In this document: positions 1 to 7,635 of the stretch, one piece after another | Layout: each line of letters begins with the position of its first letter | Position numbering within the stretch: position 1 is the stretch's first letter | Assembly: GCA_036655915.1 (NCBI GenBank) | Contig: JAVVPE010000037.1 | Coordinates: 1-15,023, forward strand | Source of the DNA: JAVWGW01 sp036655915 | GTDB lineage: Bacteria > Actinomycetota > Coriobacteriia > Coriobacteriales > Eggerthellaceae | Direction: 5' to 3' | Length of the DNA stretch: 15,023 bases | Program-made: the position numbers and the translations under genes | The notes under the pieces: model-generated | The model's input: only the letters and a program-made list of their open reading frames with translations | Databases searched by the model: none | What the model was told of the DNA's origin: nothing

Positions 1-47
1 AAAAACGGGGACTTTCTTGAATTGTTTCTGTGGCGGGCACTTTGAAG

Positions 48-53
48 TACAAT
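48..53 (+). promoter_or_regulatory. -10-like hexamer just upstream of the exporter gene
   Basis: The hexamer TACAAT matches the TATAAT consensus at five of six positions. Exactly 6 nt separate it from the ATG at 60, which would put the transcription start at or next to the start codon. No good -35 element is visible at 17-18 nt; TTTCTG at 25-30 is poor. Inference: leaderless transcription. Confidence 0.4.
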
Positions 54-59
54 GGGGCG

Positions 60-923
60 ATGGAAATTTTTATAAGCATAGTAAGCGATGCACTTGTCGA
101 CACGCTTAAGCTCTTGCCGTTTTTGTTCGTTACCTATCTGGCCATGGAAGCTCTTGAGCACAAGGCGGGGGGTAAGGCGCAGGCGGCTATTCGGCGCGCG
201 GGAACTTCGGGGCCTGCCATAGGCGCGGTGCTGGGCGTGTTTCCCCAGTGCGGATTTTCGGCGGCGGCAGCTACGCTGTATGCGGGGCGCGTTATCACTT
301 TGGGTACGCTGTTTGCGGTGTTTCTTTCCACTTCCGATGAAATGCTTCCCATCTTTATTGCCGAACAGGTTGATGTTTCCGTCATCCTGAAAATACTTGG
401 TATGAAGCTGGTGATCGGCCTGATCATGGGCTTTGTTGTGGATGCCGCTTTGCGTTTTGCCCGCCGTGCCGGCGATAATAAGATGCATATTCACGAACTG
501 TGCCAGCAAGAACACTGCGCCTGCGAAGAAGGCATTTTCAAAAGCGCCTGCAAGCACACGCTGCAGGTAACGTTGTTTATCTTCCTGTTTTCCCTAGCCA
601 TCGGCGGCTTTGTCGCCTGGGTGGGCGAAGAGGCTATCGCTTCTTTTATGGCGGCACAACCGCTGCTTTCGGTGTTTGCTTCGGCGTTGGTCGGGCTTAT
701 CCCCAACTGCGCTGCCAGCGTGGTCATAACCGAGCTGTATCTTGCGGGCACTTTGGGTGCAGGGGCTATGATGGCGGGGTTGTTGGTTTCGGCGGGCGTG
801 GGGTTGTTGGTGTTGTTTCGCACCAATCGCAACCTGCGTGAAAACCTGGTTATTTTGCTGGCGCTTTACCTGATGGGCGTGGCGTGGGGGCTTATCATAA
901 CTGCTTTGGGCATAACGTTTTAA
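60..923 (+). CDS. Putative heavy-metal/manganese exporter, ArsP_2-type ten-helix membrane protein
   Basis: This is a polytopic inner-membrane protein of 287 residues built as two similar halves, as in the ArsP_2 family annotated as putative manganese transporter or 10TM heavy-metal exporter. The first half carries PQCGFS at residues 62-67 followed by STSDEM at 90-95. The second half carries PNCAAS at 215-220. The central cytoplasmic loop (about 140-165) is rich in His and Cys: H143, H145, C148, H152, C153, C155 and C164. This suggests metal binding, but the substrate is inferred and not shown. I chose ATG 60 over an in-frame GTG at 30. Neither has a clear Shine-Dalgarno sequence, but 60 begins right at the family-like N-terminus and lies 6 nt after TACAAT. 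The HD hydrolase follows 57 nt downstream on the same strand and may be cotranscribed. Confidence 0.8.
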   Translation: MEIFISIVSDALVDTLKLLPFLFVTYLAMEALEHKAGGKAQAAIRRAGTSGPAIGAVLGVFPQCGFSAAAATLYAGRVITLGTLFAVFLSTSDEMLPIFIAEQVDVSVILKILGMKLVIGLIMGFVVDAALRFARRAGDNKMHIHELCQQEHCACEEGIFKSACKHTLQVTLFIFLFSLAIGGFVAWVGEEAIASFMAAQPLLSVFASALVGLIPNCAASVVITELYLAGTLGAGAMMAGLLVSAGVGLLVLFRTNRNLRENLVILLALYLMGVAWGLIITALGITF

Positions 924-980
924 GGCGCCATTTTTGCTGAGTTGCAAGGGGGCGCTTTCATGAAAAGAAGGGGTTTAACT

Positions 981-1580
981 ATGGCAACACTTGAAGCTGG
1001 TTTGACGCGCGAAGAAGCGTATGCGCTGTTGGCGCAGCACAATAAAGATCCGTTCCACATGGAACACGGCGAAACGGTTGAAGGCACCTTGCGCTATTAT
1101 GCTGCCGAATTTGATCCGGAAAACCTTGAGTTTTGGGGCATCGTCGGGCTTTTGCACGATGTGGATTGGGAAGAATATCCCACGGCCGAAGATCACACCA
1201 TCAAGGGTGCCGAAATTATCAAGGCGGCGGGGGGCACCGAAGAGCTTATCCATGCCATCCAAACGCACAACTATGATTTCAACACGGCCTGTCCGGCTCC
1301 TGAACTGCAGATGGAAAAAGTGCTGTTTGCCACCGACGAACTGACGGGGCTTATCGGCGCTGCCGTCAAAATGCGTCCTTCGGCTTCCGTCATGGATTTT
1401 AACGTGAAATCGCTGAAAAAGAAGTTTAAGGATAAGCGCTTTGCCGCCGGGTGTTCGCGCGACGTTATAGCGCAAGGTGCCGCGCTGCTGGGCTGGGAAT
1501 TAGACGAATTGTTTGACCGCACCATCTGCGCCATGCAATCGTTTGCCCCCGACAAAGATACCTTTGTGGCTGCCGAATAG
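981..1580 (+). CDS. HD-domain metal-dependent hydrolase
   Basis: This 199-residue soluble protein belongs to the HD superfamily of metal-dependent phosphohydrolases. The metal-ligand pattern can be read directly: H29 in MEHGETV, H59-D60 in GLLHDVDW, and D119 in ATDELTG. H72 and H96 (QTHNYD) may also contribute. The segment DELTGLIGAAVKMRP and the Lys-rich KSLKKKFKDKRFAAG (143-157) are typical of a conserved, poorly characterised HD subfamily. The substrate is unknown. Start choice: ATG 981 has AAGAAGGGG 7 nt upstream. ATG 960 (seven more residues) also has an AAGGGGG site 7 nt upstream and cannot be excluded; a TTG at 942 is less likely. It lies downstream of the metal exporter on the same strand, and the gene to its right is convergent. 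Confidence 0.85.
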   Translation: MATLEAGLTREEAYALLAQHNKDPFHMEHGETVEGTLRYYAAEFDPENLEFWGIVGLLHDVDWEEYPTAEDHTIKGAEIIKAAGGTEELIHAIQTHNYDFNTACPAPELQMEKVLFATDELTGLIGAAVKMRPSASVMDFNVKSLKKKFKDKRFAAGCSRDVIAQGAALLGWELDELFDRTICAMQSFAPDKDTFVAAE

Positions 1581-1595
1581 GCAGCGCAGCCACGC

Positions 1596-1611
1596 CGCGT
1601 GCACTCACGCG
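1596..1611. terminator. Weak hairpin between convergent genes
   Basis: There is a perfect 6-bp inverted repeat, CGCGTG/CACGCG, with a 4-nt loop (CACT). It lies in the 68-nt gap between the HD hydrolase and the DUF192 gene. No T-run follows on either strand, so it is not a canonical intrinsic terminator. It is the only candidate end signal for the tad operon in this gap. Confidence 0.25.
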
Positions 1612-1648
1612 ATTCGCAAGTATTACCGGGTCAGCCTGCGCATAGGCG

Positions 1649-2017
1649 CTAGAAACCCTTCCGCTCATCACCTAAGAAACGCAAGCGTGTTCCGGGGGTG
1701 ATGTTGCGGGCGGCTGCCCCGTGGGCGGCAAGTTCCATAATGGATTTCGTATGGGGTACCGGGCGGCAGATATGCCAGGGATGCAGGGTTTCTACAGCCA
1801 AAACGCACAGGGTTTGATCAAGGGATACAACGTCGATGGGCAGGCGCATAAAGCAGCTGTGCACCGAATTGCAGCGGGGAAACACATAGGCCGCACACGG
1901 GCTGACGCTGCGCCTTCCCATAAGCCCAACAACGCGCTGCGGCAAGTTGTTCAGGATGCGTCCCTGAGGAAAAAGCGTGTTTCCTTGGGCGTCGGTTACC
2001 ACTATTTTTTTGCTCAT
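1649..2017 (-). CDS. DUF192 family protein, last gene of the tad operon
   Basis: The protein has 122 residues and the DUF192 layout: GLMGR at 31-35, the core HSCFMRLPIDVVSLD at 53-67, and a C-terminal ELAAHGAAARNITPGTRL stretch (95-112) that matches the family's 'lEl..G.a...gi..Gd.l' ending. The family has no established biochemical role. Many members carry a signal peptide or lipobox, but this one has none visible and is predicted cytoplasmic. The start ATG lies one base after the tadC stop, with TAGGAG overlapping the tadC tail, so it is part of the pilus transcription unit. Cys is unusually frequent (C41, C49, C55, C71, C84). Its link to pilus assembly rests only on position. Confidence 0.75.
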   Translation of the reverse strand: MSKKIVVTDAQGNTLFPQGRILNNLPQRVVGLMGRRSVSPCAAYVFPRCNSVHSCFMRLPIDVVSLDQTLCVLAVETLHPWHICRPVPHTKSIMELAAHGAAARNITPGTRLRFLGDERKGF

Positions 2018-2018
2018 G

Positions 2019-2900
2019 CTAAATCACTCCTACAATAGTGTGTGCGATAGAAATGGCTGCCGGTGCCAAAACGATAATGAAAACGCCCGGCATGATCAAA
2101 AAGGTCAGAGGGAATATCATTTTGGTAGGGATTTTATTGGCGGTTTCCTCAACATAGTGAAAGCGCCTGTTGCGCGCTGCTTTGGCTTGGCTTTTCAGCA
2201 CGGCGGCAATGGGCGACCCCGTTTTGCTTGATGATATAACCGAGGCCACAAACAGGGAAAGCCCTTCTACCTGGCAGCGGTCACCCAGGCGTTTAAGTGC
2301 CTGTTCGCGGCTGTAGCCAAAAAGGCTGATGTCGCGGTCTACCAGGCCAAACTCTTCATTCAAAACGCCTTTCCCCTGGGTGGAAACGTGGAAGATGGCG
2401 CGTTCCATGGTTAGCCCCGCTTCAACAGAAAGGGCAAGCAATTCAAGGGCGGCGGGCAGCTGTGCATTTATTTCTGCTTGGCGGCTGCGCGTTTTGGCGT
2501 TTAAGTAAAGCTGGGGCAGGCACACGGCAATAACAAGCAGCGTGACGGTGCACGCCATGCCGATAGGCAACGATCGGCTCGACACAAAAGGTGCCAACAA
2601 AAAGGCAAACGCGCTGCCGCCCAAGGCTACGATGATGGATACGCCATAGAAAAGGGAGGGGGTGCAGCTAAGGCCTGCTCGGGCAAGGCGACGGCGCAGG
2701 GTATCTTTGTCGGCGCGCGCCTGCGGCAAGAAGCGACTGACGCTTTCTGCAAGCTGCGAAAAACGCGTATTGGCCGGGCGTTCGGTGGCGGGCATCGCTT
2801 TTTGCAACAAGCGATATTCGGGGGAAAAGTGTGCAAGAAGCGCCAGGTAAACGGCGGCCCCCACGCCGCAGGCAATGCAGAGTATAAGCACGATTTTCAT
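2019..2900 (-). CDS. tadC: TadC, Tad pilus inner-membrane platform protein
   Basis: This 293-residue protein has a type II secretion F (T2SSF) domain at about 143-270. It is flanked by membrane segments near 4-24, 83-103, 112-132 and 262-282. The conserved stretch LPAALELLALSVEAGLTMERAI (148-169) and the SSSKTGSPIAAVLKSQA segment (223-239) are typical of TadC-type platform proteins. With TadB it would form the membrane base on which the ATPase acts to extrude the Flp pilin. The start has AGGAG 5 nt upstream, and the gene lies 8 nt after the tadB stop. TadB and TadC are paralogues; the assignment rests on order (ATPase, then B, then C) and on the GLTMERA-type motif. Confidence 0.88.
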   Translation of the reverse strand: MKIVLILCIACGVGAAVYLALLAHFSPEYRLLQKAMPATERPANTRFSQLAESVSRFLPQARADKDTLRRRLARAGLSCTPSLFYGVSIIVALGGSAFAFLLAPFVSSRSLPIGMACTVTLLVIAVCLPQLYLNAKTRSRQAEINAQLPAALELLALSVEAGLTMERAIFHVSTQGKGVLNEEFGLVDRDISLFGYSREQALKRLGDRCQVEGLSLFVASVISSSKTGSPIAAVLKSQAKAARNRRFHYVEETANKIPTKMIFPLTFLIMPGVFIIVLAPAAISIAHTIVGVI

Positions 2901-2908
2901 GGTTTCTC

Positions 2909-3823
2909 CTAATCAAGTTTAAGCGCATGCATGTGGCGGATAACAACAAGGCCTAACACGTCAAGCACAGCCACCACTACGATGATGGGCGCCCAGTAGG
3001 GGCTTTCCCAAAAATCGGCCATATACGAAGGGCTGGTTAAGGAAAGCAGCACCAAGATTGCAGGAGGCATAGCGCCCACGATGCTGGCGGAAAGCCGCGC
3101 CGAAGAGGTGATGGCATCAAGATGGCCCCGCATGTCCAGGCGCTTCGTGATGGTTTGCGCCAGGGAATCTAAAATATCCGCCAAATTGCCGCCCCCTGTT
3201 TTCTGGATGGCGATGGTGGTGGCAAGAAGTTCCACATCGGGATCATCCATGCGTTTTGCCAGGTGACCAAGGGCAACGGAAAGGGTCATGTTTGCAGTTA
3301 TAACATCGTTGCTAACGCGGGTTAATTCTGCGTGCAGCGGGTTGTCGATGTAGTGCGCAACGGTGGCAAAGGCGGATTCTGCCGTGGCGCCCCCGCGCAT
3401 GTTTTCTGCAATCATGGGAAGTGCTGAAGCTAGCTGCCGGTTAAATGCGTGTGATCGCTGGGTCGTGCGCTGCTTAAGGAAGAGGGCGGCGCCGCCCAGG
3501 GAAAGAAGCGCTCCGGCAGCAAATCCCAAGGGGTGGTGGCTCATCAGCGCCAAGGCGCTTCCGCTTACTACCACCAGCGCGGTAAGGACGGCTATAAACA
3601 GGCCGCCTGAAGCGTCAATCCCCGCGCAAAGCAGGCGTGCTTCCAAAGAAGTATCGGCGCGCGTTGCACTCCGGCGTGGGGTTTGTGCGAATTCGGCACC
3701 TGTGCTGAAGTGGGTATAGGCGCGGTCGCGCTGCGCCACCTGGATGCGCCGCAGGTAAAGTAGTGCGGCACCGCCACAGGCCAGGCTCAAAGTGATAAGG
3801 ATTGCGCCAAGCGTTGCCATCAT
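2909..3823 (-). CDS. tadB: TadB, Tad pilus inner-membrane platform protein
   Basis: This is a 304-residue membrane protein with an N-terminal helix at 4-24, a hydrophobic pair around 75-116, a T2SSF domain at about 125-250 and C-terminal helices near 246-265 and 278-297. TGGGNLADILDSLAQTI (209-225) is the hallmark segment of TadB-type T2SSF proteins. It is expected to interact with TadC and the CpaF/TadA ATPase in the cytoplasmic membrane. Two adjacent ATG codons overlap the cpaF stop, giving ATGATG with TGA inside. The second ATG (3820) sits 6 nt from a GGGGG-type ribosome-binding site and the first only 3 nt, so the true start may be one codon later. The overlap implies translational coupling to the ATPase gene. 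Confidence 0.88.
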   Translation of the reverse strand: MMATLGAILITLSLACGGAALLYLRRIQVAQRDRAYTHFSTGAEFAQTPRRSATRADTSLEARLLCAGIDASGGLFIAVLTALVVVSGSALALMSHHPLGFAAGALLSLGGAALFLKQRTTQRSHAFNRQLASALPMIAENMRGGATAESAFATVAHYIDNPLHAELTRVSNDVITANMTLSVALGHLAKRMDDPDVELLATTIAIQKTGGGNLADILDSLAQTITKRLDMRGHLDAITSSARLSASIVGAMPPAILVLLSLTSPSYMADFWESPYWAPIIVVVAVLDVLGLVVIRHMHALKLD

Positions 3824-5127
3824 GCACCCCCGCAGCCTGTTTCGTAGCGGTTTAAAAACCAGTTCGGGTTGTATTCGACGCCCCAGGATTCTATGCGGTT
3901 GCGAATACTTGCCGGCTGTGCGCGCTGGCCCACAAAGGTTCCCAACACTTTTCCGTCGGGGGCAAATCCTTTGTCGCGCTCGAAGGAAAACAGCTTCTCT
4001 GTCGAAATAACGCTGCCTTCCATGCCCGTGACGGCGGTGATGGATGTAATTTTGCGCGTGCCATCCACCAGGCGTTCCACCACCACAACCAGATCGACCG
4101 CCTGGGCGATCTTGCGTTTGACCGCAGCAGAATCGTAGCCCGAAGCGCTTTTAAGCAGCATCGTTTCCAGGCGCGAAAACGCCGTGACCACATCGTTGGC
4201 GTGGATGGTGGTAAGCGATCCGTCGTGGCCTGTGGTCATGGCGTTGATCATTTCTATGGTTTCGGTATCGCGGCATTCGCCGACGATAATGCGGTCGGGG
4301 CGCATACGCAGGGCGTTTTTCACCAAATCATGAATGGTCACTTCGCCCTTGCCTTCAACATTGGACGGCCGGCTTTCCAGTGAAACAAGGTCATCTTGCT
4401 TCAGTTGTAGTTCGGCGGAATCTTCGATGGTCACAATGCGTTCCCCCTCGGGGATAAAAGCGGACAAAACGTTGAGCAGCGTTGTTTTGCCCGAACCGGT
4501 GCCCCCCGCAACAATGATGCTGCAACGTCCAGCGACGGCGGCCGCAAGAAAAGCAAGCATCGCGGGGGATATGCTTTCGGCTTCCAAAAGCTCGATGGCG
4601 TTCATGCGATTTTTTGCGAACTTGCGAATGGTAAGCGCGGATCCTTTGATGGCAAGCGGCGGTATGACGGCGTTGACGCGGCTGCCATCGAACAGGCGGG
4701 CATCCATCAGCGGGCTTGCGTCATCGCAGCGACGGTTGACGCGCTGGCCGATGCGGTCGATAATCCGCCGCAGGTGCGTTTCGTCGTCGAAGCGGATGTC
4801 GGGCGCGCGCTGCATGCGCCCCGCGCGTTCCACATACACGCGATGAGGCCCATTGACGGCAATTTCGGTTACCGTATCATCGGCAAGCAGCGCTTGAAGC
4901 GGCCCCAAGTAGAGAAAATCGTTGACCACTTCGCCGGTGAATTCTTCAACATCACGGGGCGAAAACGACCCCAAAGAATCGGTCAGCGATGCGATGATGG
5001 AAGTAATCATGGCTTTAAGCATCGCTTCATCAGGCGCTTTTCCCTGGTCTGCCACCTGCGCGGAAAGCTCTTCTTGCACACGCGTCTTGATGCGCGCGCT
5101 GAGGGTCTTATCTAAGATGCCGTTCAT
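3820..5127 (-). CDS. cpaF: CpaF/TadA secretion ATPase
   Basis: This 435-residue protein is a hexameric GspE/VirB11-type ATPase that powers Tad pilus assembly from the cytoplasm. Readable motifs, in order: an N-terminal domain with VTEIAVNGPHRVYVE (86-100), Walker A GGTGSGKTT (208-216), an Asp box TIEDSAEL (233-240), a Walker B-like segment RIIVGECRD (279-287), and the His box TTGHDGSLTTIHAN (298-311). All catalytic elements appear intact and the length is normal for the family. The start codon overlaps the cpaB stop (ATGA), so the two are translationally coupled. The closing segment (NRIESWGVEYNPNW) is typical of CpaF proteins. The family is clear; cpaF and tadA are names used for the same gene in different systems. 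Confidence 0.95.
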   Translation of the reverse strand: MNGILDKTLSARIKTRVQEELSAQVADQGKAPDEAMLKAMITSIIASLTDSLGSFSPRDVEEFTGEVVNDFLYLGPLQALLADDTVTEIAVNGPHRVYVERAGRMQRAPDIRFDDETHLRRIIDRIGQRVNRRCDDASPLMDARLFDGSRVNAVIPPLAIKGSALTIRKFAKNRMNAIELLEAESISPAMLAFLAAAVAGRCSIIVAGGTGSGKTTLLNVLSAFIPEGERIVTIEDSAELQLKQDDLVSLESRPSNVEGKGEVTIHDLVKNALRMRPDRIIVGECRDTETIEMINAMTTGHDGSLTTIHANDVVTAFSRLETMLLKSASGYDSAAVKRKIAQAVDLVVVVERLVDGTRKITSITAVTGMEGSVISTEKLFSFERDKGFAPDGKVLGTFVGQRAQPASIRNRIESWGVEYNPNWFLNRYETGCGGA

Positions 5128-5849
5128 GAGCGCCCCTGTGCCGCTGCGTGCAGAACAAGGCGTACGGGGTCGTCAAACTGCGCCACCTGCAGCGCTTCGG
5201 CGTCGGCGCGCGAAACCTGTAGCGTCACCGTGGAATATTCGCGAAGGGGCTCGGCCAGGCTTGCGTCAAGGGCTATCACGCGCACGTTTTCCATGATGGG
5301 TCTGCCGCCCGCAAGCACATCCACATAATCTCCCTGCACCAGTAATCCGCCCAGGCCCGTTTCGGCGTCGACGCTTACCGATGCAGCAAACCAATCGCTT
5401 TCAACGGCGGCGGCAAGCGAAGAGGTGTTGGCGGGTCCGGCCACGTCGTTGCTGCCAATTTGGCCTTTGGCGGCAATGGCTGCAAGGGTGGTTTTGCCCA
5501 CGACTTCCTGGGTTGCTGTGGCGCACTGCTCTTTGATATAGGTGGTGGGCACGGTGGTGGTTTCCACCAAATTCTCGGTGATCACCGTGTTTTTTGGTAT
5601 CGGGGCTTTTGCCACCACGGCGTTTGCGCTTGTGGCCTTCATAGCGGCCAGTTCCCCCTGGCTTCCCCCTACCGTGACCAGCGAAAACACGACGGCAGCC
5701 AGGGCAACAATAACGGCGCAAGCGGTGATGCGGGCAAGCAGGGTAACGTTGCCCTCAGGCTTTTTTGCCACGGAAGGTGCCGGCGCAAGGGGTTCGTTGG
5801 TGCGGGTGGGGGCATAGCTGGTGTTTTTGTTTCTTCTTTTTCCTACCAT
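5124..5849 (-). CDS. cpaB: CpaB/RcpC-like pilus assembly protein with SAF domain
   Basis: The protein has 241 residues: a basic, Pro-rich cytoplasmic N-terminus (1-40), one transmembrane helix at about 41-61, a SAF-type domain at about 77-138 (VVAKAPIPKNTVITENLVE), and a CpaB/RcpC C-terminal domain with LLVQGDYVDVLAG (169-181). In diderm bacteria CpaB/RcpC works with the secretin on the outer side of the inner membrane. No secretin is in this window, which fits a single-membrane cell. The start has AAGGA 7 nt upstream, and that site overlaps the stop of the preceding TadG-like gene. Its end overlaps the cpaF start by 4 nt. Confidence 0.85.
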   Translation of the reverse strand: MVGKRRNKNTSYAPTRTNEPLAPAPSVAKKPEGNVTLLARITACAVIVALAAVVFSLVTVGGSQGELAAMKATSANAVVAKAPIPKNTVITENLVETTTVPTTYIKEQCATATQEVVGKTTLAAIAAKGQIGSNDVAGPANTSSLAAAVESDWFAASVSVDAETGLGGLLVQGDYVDVLAGGRPIMENVRVIALDASLAEPLREYSTVTLQVSRADAEALQVAQFDDPVRLVLHAAAQGRS

Positions 5850-5858
5850 GATCAGTCC

Positions 5859-6530
5859 TTACCTGTTATGGGTTCGTTGTTCGCTGTCGTCAATGCAGCT
5901 GGCAATCTCTTTTTGTATATCTTGTGGCATGGAAGCCAAGCTTGCGGTGGTGAAGGTGATGTAGGCCGCTGGCTTGCCTGCTTCCAGCCGAAACACACCT
6001 GATCGCACCACGTTTGGCCGCCAGGTCTTGTATTCCGCATAAGGGGAAGAAGAGGTGACCAGGCACGAGGCAACGGGAATTTCTCTTATGCCGAAGATGC
6101 GGGAAAACGCGGGCTCGCAGGTATCGCTTATGGCCAGTTCATAGGCGAAAATACGCCGGTTTTCGGGTAGGTACACTTCGGGGCGCCCCGCTTCGTAAAA
6201 CCACACTTCAATCGTACCGGCATAATTTTTATCGCGCAGCGTGCGCACCAAGGTGCGGGCGATAAGGGCGCCGGGGTCTTCGGCATTTTTCGCTTCAAGT
6301 GTGATGGTGGGGGCCATGATGGTTTCCCGGGCAAGGTTCAACGCGTTTTCCTGCTGCATTTTTTGGGCTATCACCGCCGAAGCATCCACCCCGAAAGCAA
6401 GCAGGGCAAACAGTGTCGAAAGCGTCACGGCAAGCAACACAAGAATGTTGCCGCCTTCGTGCAGGGGAGGGGCAGGCTGGCGCGTGCGCGTGCGCAGGGG
6501 TGCAGGTGGGCGTGGGTGCTGTGTGCGCAT
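5859..6530 (-). CDS. TadG-like Flp pilus-assembly protein
   Basis: This 223-residue protein has a Pro/Arg-rich cytoplasmic N-terminus, then EGGNILVLLAVTLSTLFALL (25-44) and AFGVDASAVIAQKMQQENAL (45-64). This is the N-terminal membrane helix plus 'vD....kmQ..NAL' signature of TadG-like proteins (putative Flp pilus-assembly, TadE/G-like family). The remaining 150 residues face outside and carry only two Cys (C119 and C137 region) and a short C-terminus. The usual TadG von Willebrand A domain is absent, so this is a short TadG-like form. The start overlaps the upstream TadE-like stop (TAATG), with GAGGTG a few nt before. Role inferred: minor pilus subunit or assembly factor anchored in the membrane. 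Confidence 0.7.
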   Translation of the reverse strand: MRTQHPRPPAPLRTRTRQPAPPLHEGGNILVLLAVTLSTLFALLAFGVDASAVIAQKMQQENALNLARETIMAPTITLEAKNAEDPGALIARTLVRTLRDKNYAGTIEVWFYEAGRPEVYLPENRRIFAYELAISDTCEPAFSRIFGIREIPVASCLVTSSSPYAEYKTWRPNVVRSGVFRLEAGKPAAYITFTTASLASMPQDIQKEIASCIDDSEQRTHNR

Positions 6531-7090
6531 TAGGACACCTCGAATTTCTCGTTGACCAGCTGGGTTTTATCCAGGTGGCGCGTGATGGTGACGCCTTCAA
6601 ATCCGGGAAGCTGCACCAAAAGGTCGATTGTGTAATCAACATCGGCGCTAATATCCATGAAGCGCCGCTGCACCGTGCTGCGCTCTAGCAGGTATACCTC
6701 GTGATCGCGCTGGTCGCGCGTGGCGTGTGTGGCGCTGCTTGTGGAAAGCGCAGCCCGCCCGTTGTGTACGCTCAGGTTCTGCGCGTTTAAGGGCATCCAA
6801 TCGTCTTTGATAGCGCTTGCGATCAGGGAGTTTGTATCGGCTGATGCTTCGACGCGCGCAGCATCGAGCGTCCAGCCCATGGCGTAGAGGCCGTGGTCAA
6901 GACACGCCACCTGAAACCCTATCCAGGAAAACTGGGCGACCAGAAAAACCATCAGGAAAAACGCAGGGTAGACAAAGGCCGCCTCTATGCTGAGCATCCC
7001 AGCTTCCTTTGGCGCAACAGGTGTGTCCCACTGTTTCGTCCGCTGCGCTCGCCGCGTTTTTCGCTCAAATTTTCCCTGTAGTGGCTGCAT
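6530..7090 (-). CDS. TadE/TadF-like pseudopilin
   Basis: Read from ATG 7090, this 186-residue protein has a basic N-terminal leader (residues 1-30) and then G31-MLSIE, with Glu at +5 after Gly. This is the prepilin-peptidase recognition pattern. A hydrophobic helix follows (about 37-57, AAFVYPAFFLMVFLVAQF) and then an extracytoplasmic domain. It is a good match for TadE/TadF pseudopilins, minor pilins processed by the A24 peptidase. An in-frame GTG at 7099 is an alternative start, but it would overlap the upstream stop with its ribosome-binding site too close. ATG 7090 follows the stop of the preceding gene by 2 nt, with GGTGG-type bases in range. It is coupled on both sides within the tad operon. 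Confidence 0.75.
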   Translation of the reverse strand: MQPLQGKFERKTRRAQRTKQWDTPVAPKEAGMLSIEAAFVYPAFFLMVFLVAQFSWIGFQVACLDHGLYAMGWTLDAARVEASADTNSLIASAIKDDWMPLNAQNLSVHNGRAALSTSSATHATRDQRDHEVYLLERSTVQRRFMDISADVDYTIDLLVQLPGFEGVTITRHLDKTQLVNEKFEVS

Positions 7091-7092
7091 GC

Positions 7093-7635
7093 CTACCACC
7101 CACCGCTTTCGACTGTTTCATCGCGCAGGGCACGGCCTTGCGCATTCAGTTCGTAGTGCTGGGCATCGCCGCCCACAAGAGGGCCAAGCAGGGCACCTGC
7201 GGGGGTGATAAAGGCGCGCGAAACGCTCAGTGTTGCCGTGATGTCGCGATAAGTGGTGAAAGAAGGCCGCGTGAGCATCTCCCAGTTGCGCGTGTAAAGA
7301 TGGTGGTCGTAGGCCTGTTTGTGCGGCGCGCTTACCGCAACGCCAAAAGTGGCAGCATCCCCCAAGCTGGGATAAGATGCGCGCAGAAAGCTTTGCTGTT
7401 CGCCGCGCGTCATGCTGGGGTTTGCCGCCACCGCACGGGCCAAATCCGTGGCTGCGCACGAAGCTGTTTGGTTGTCGTTTGCCATGCGTCCAAATTCGAC
7501 ACAGGGGCATATCAGTGCAAACAGCATGAGGGCGGCAAACGCACATTCGACACTTGCCTGCCCGCGCACCAAGGGGCAGGGCGCAAGATGCGCGCGCTGG
7601 TGGCGCAAGGGCGGCAACAGGCTTAGTGCGTTCAT
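7093..7635 (-). CDS. TadE-like pseudopilin
   Basis: This is a 180-residue TadE-like minor pilin. The N-terminal leader ends at G25, followed by QASVE with Glu at +5, the expected prepilin cleavage motif. A hydrophobic helix (about 31-47) precedes EFGRMANDNQTASCAATDLA (47-66), typical of TadE proteins with a conserved Cys and Ala-rich stretch. The rest is an extracytoplasmic domain. The frame is open for another 213 codons upstream, but that part is a shadow of the prepilin peptidase and pilin genes. ATG 7635 overlaps the pilin stop (ATGA) and has no Shine-Dalgarno sequence of its own, so translation is probably coupled to the pilin. The stop lies 2 nt before the next pseudopilin start. Confidence 0.78.
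   Translation of the reverse strand: MNALSLLPPLRHQRAHLAPCPLVRGQASVECAFAALMLFALICPCVEFGRMANDNQTASCAATDLARAVAANPSMTRGEQQSFLRASYPSLGDAATFGVAVSAPHKQAYDHHLYTRNWEMLTRPSFTTYRDITATLSVSRAFITPAGALLGPLVGGDAQHYELNAQGRALRDETVESGGW

Noticed and set aside
975..1475. 166-residue antisense frame opposite the HD hydrolase
   Set aside because: The plus-strand frame contains a complete HD metal-binding pattern, and the antisense frame has no recognisable feature.
4334..4846. 170-residue plus-strand frame inside cpaF
   Set aside because: It is a Ser/Arg-rich shadow of the ATPase gene, whose Walker motifs fix the true frame.
6128..6334. Small minus-strand frame inside the TadG-like gene
   Set aside because: It has no ribosome-binding site or domain and lies wholly inside a supported coding region.
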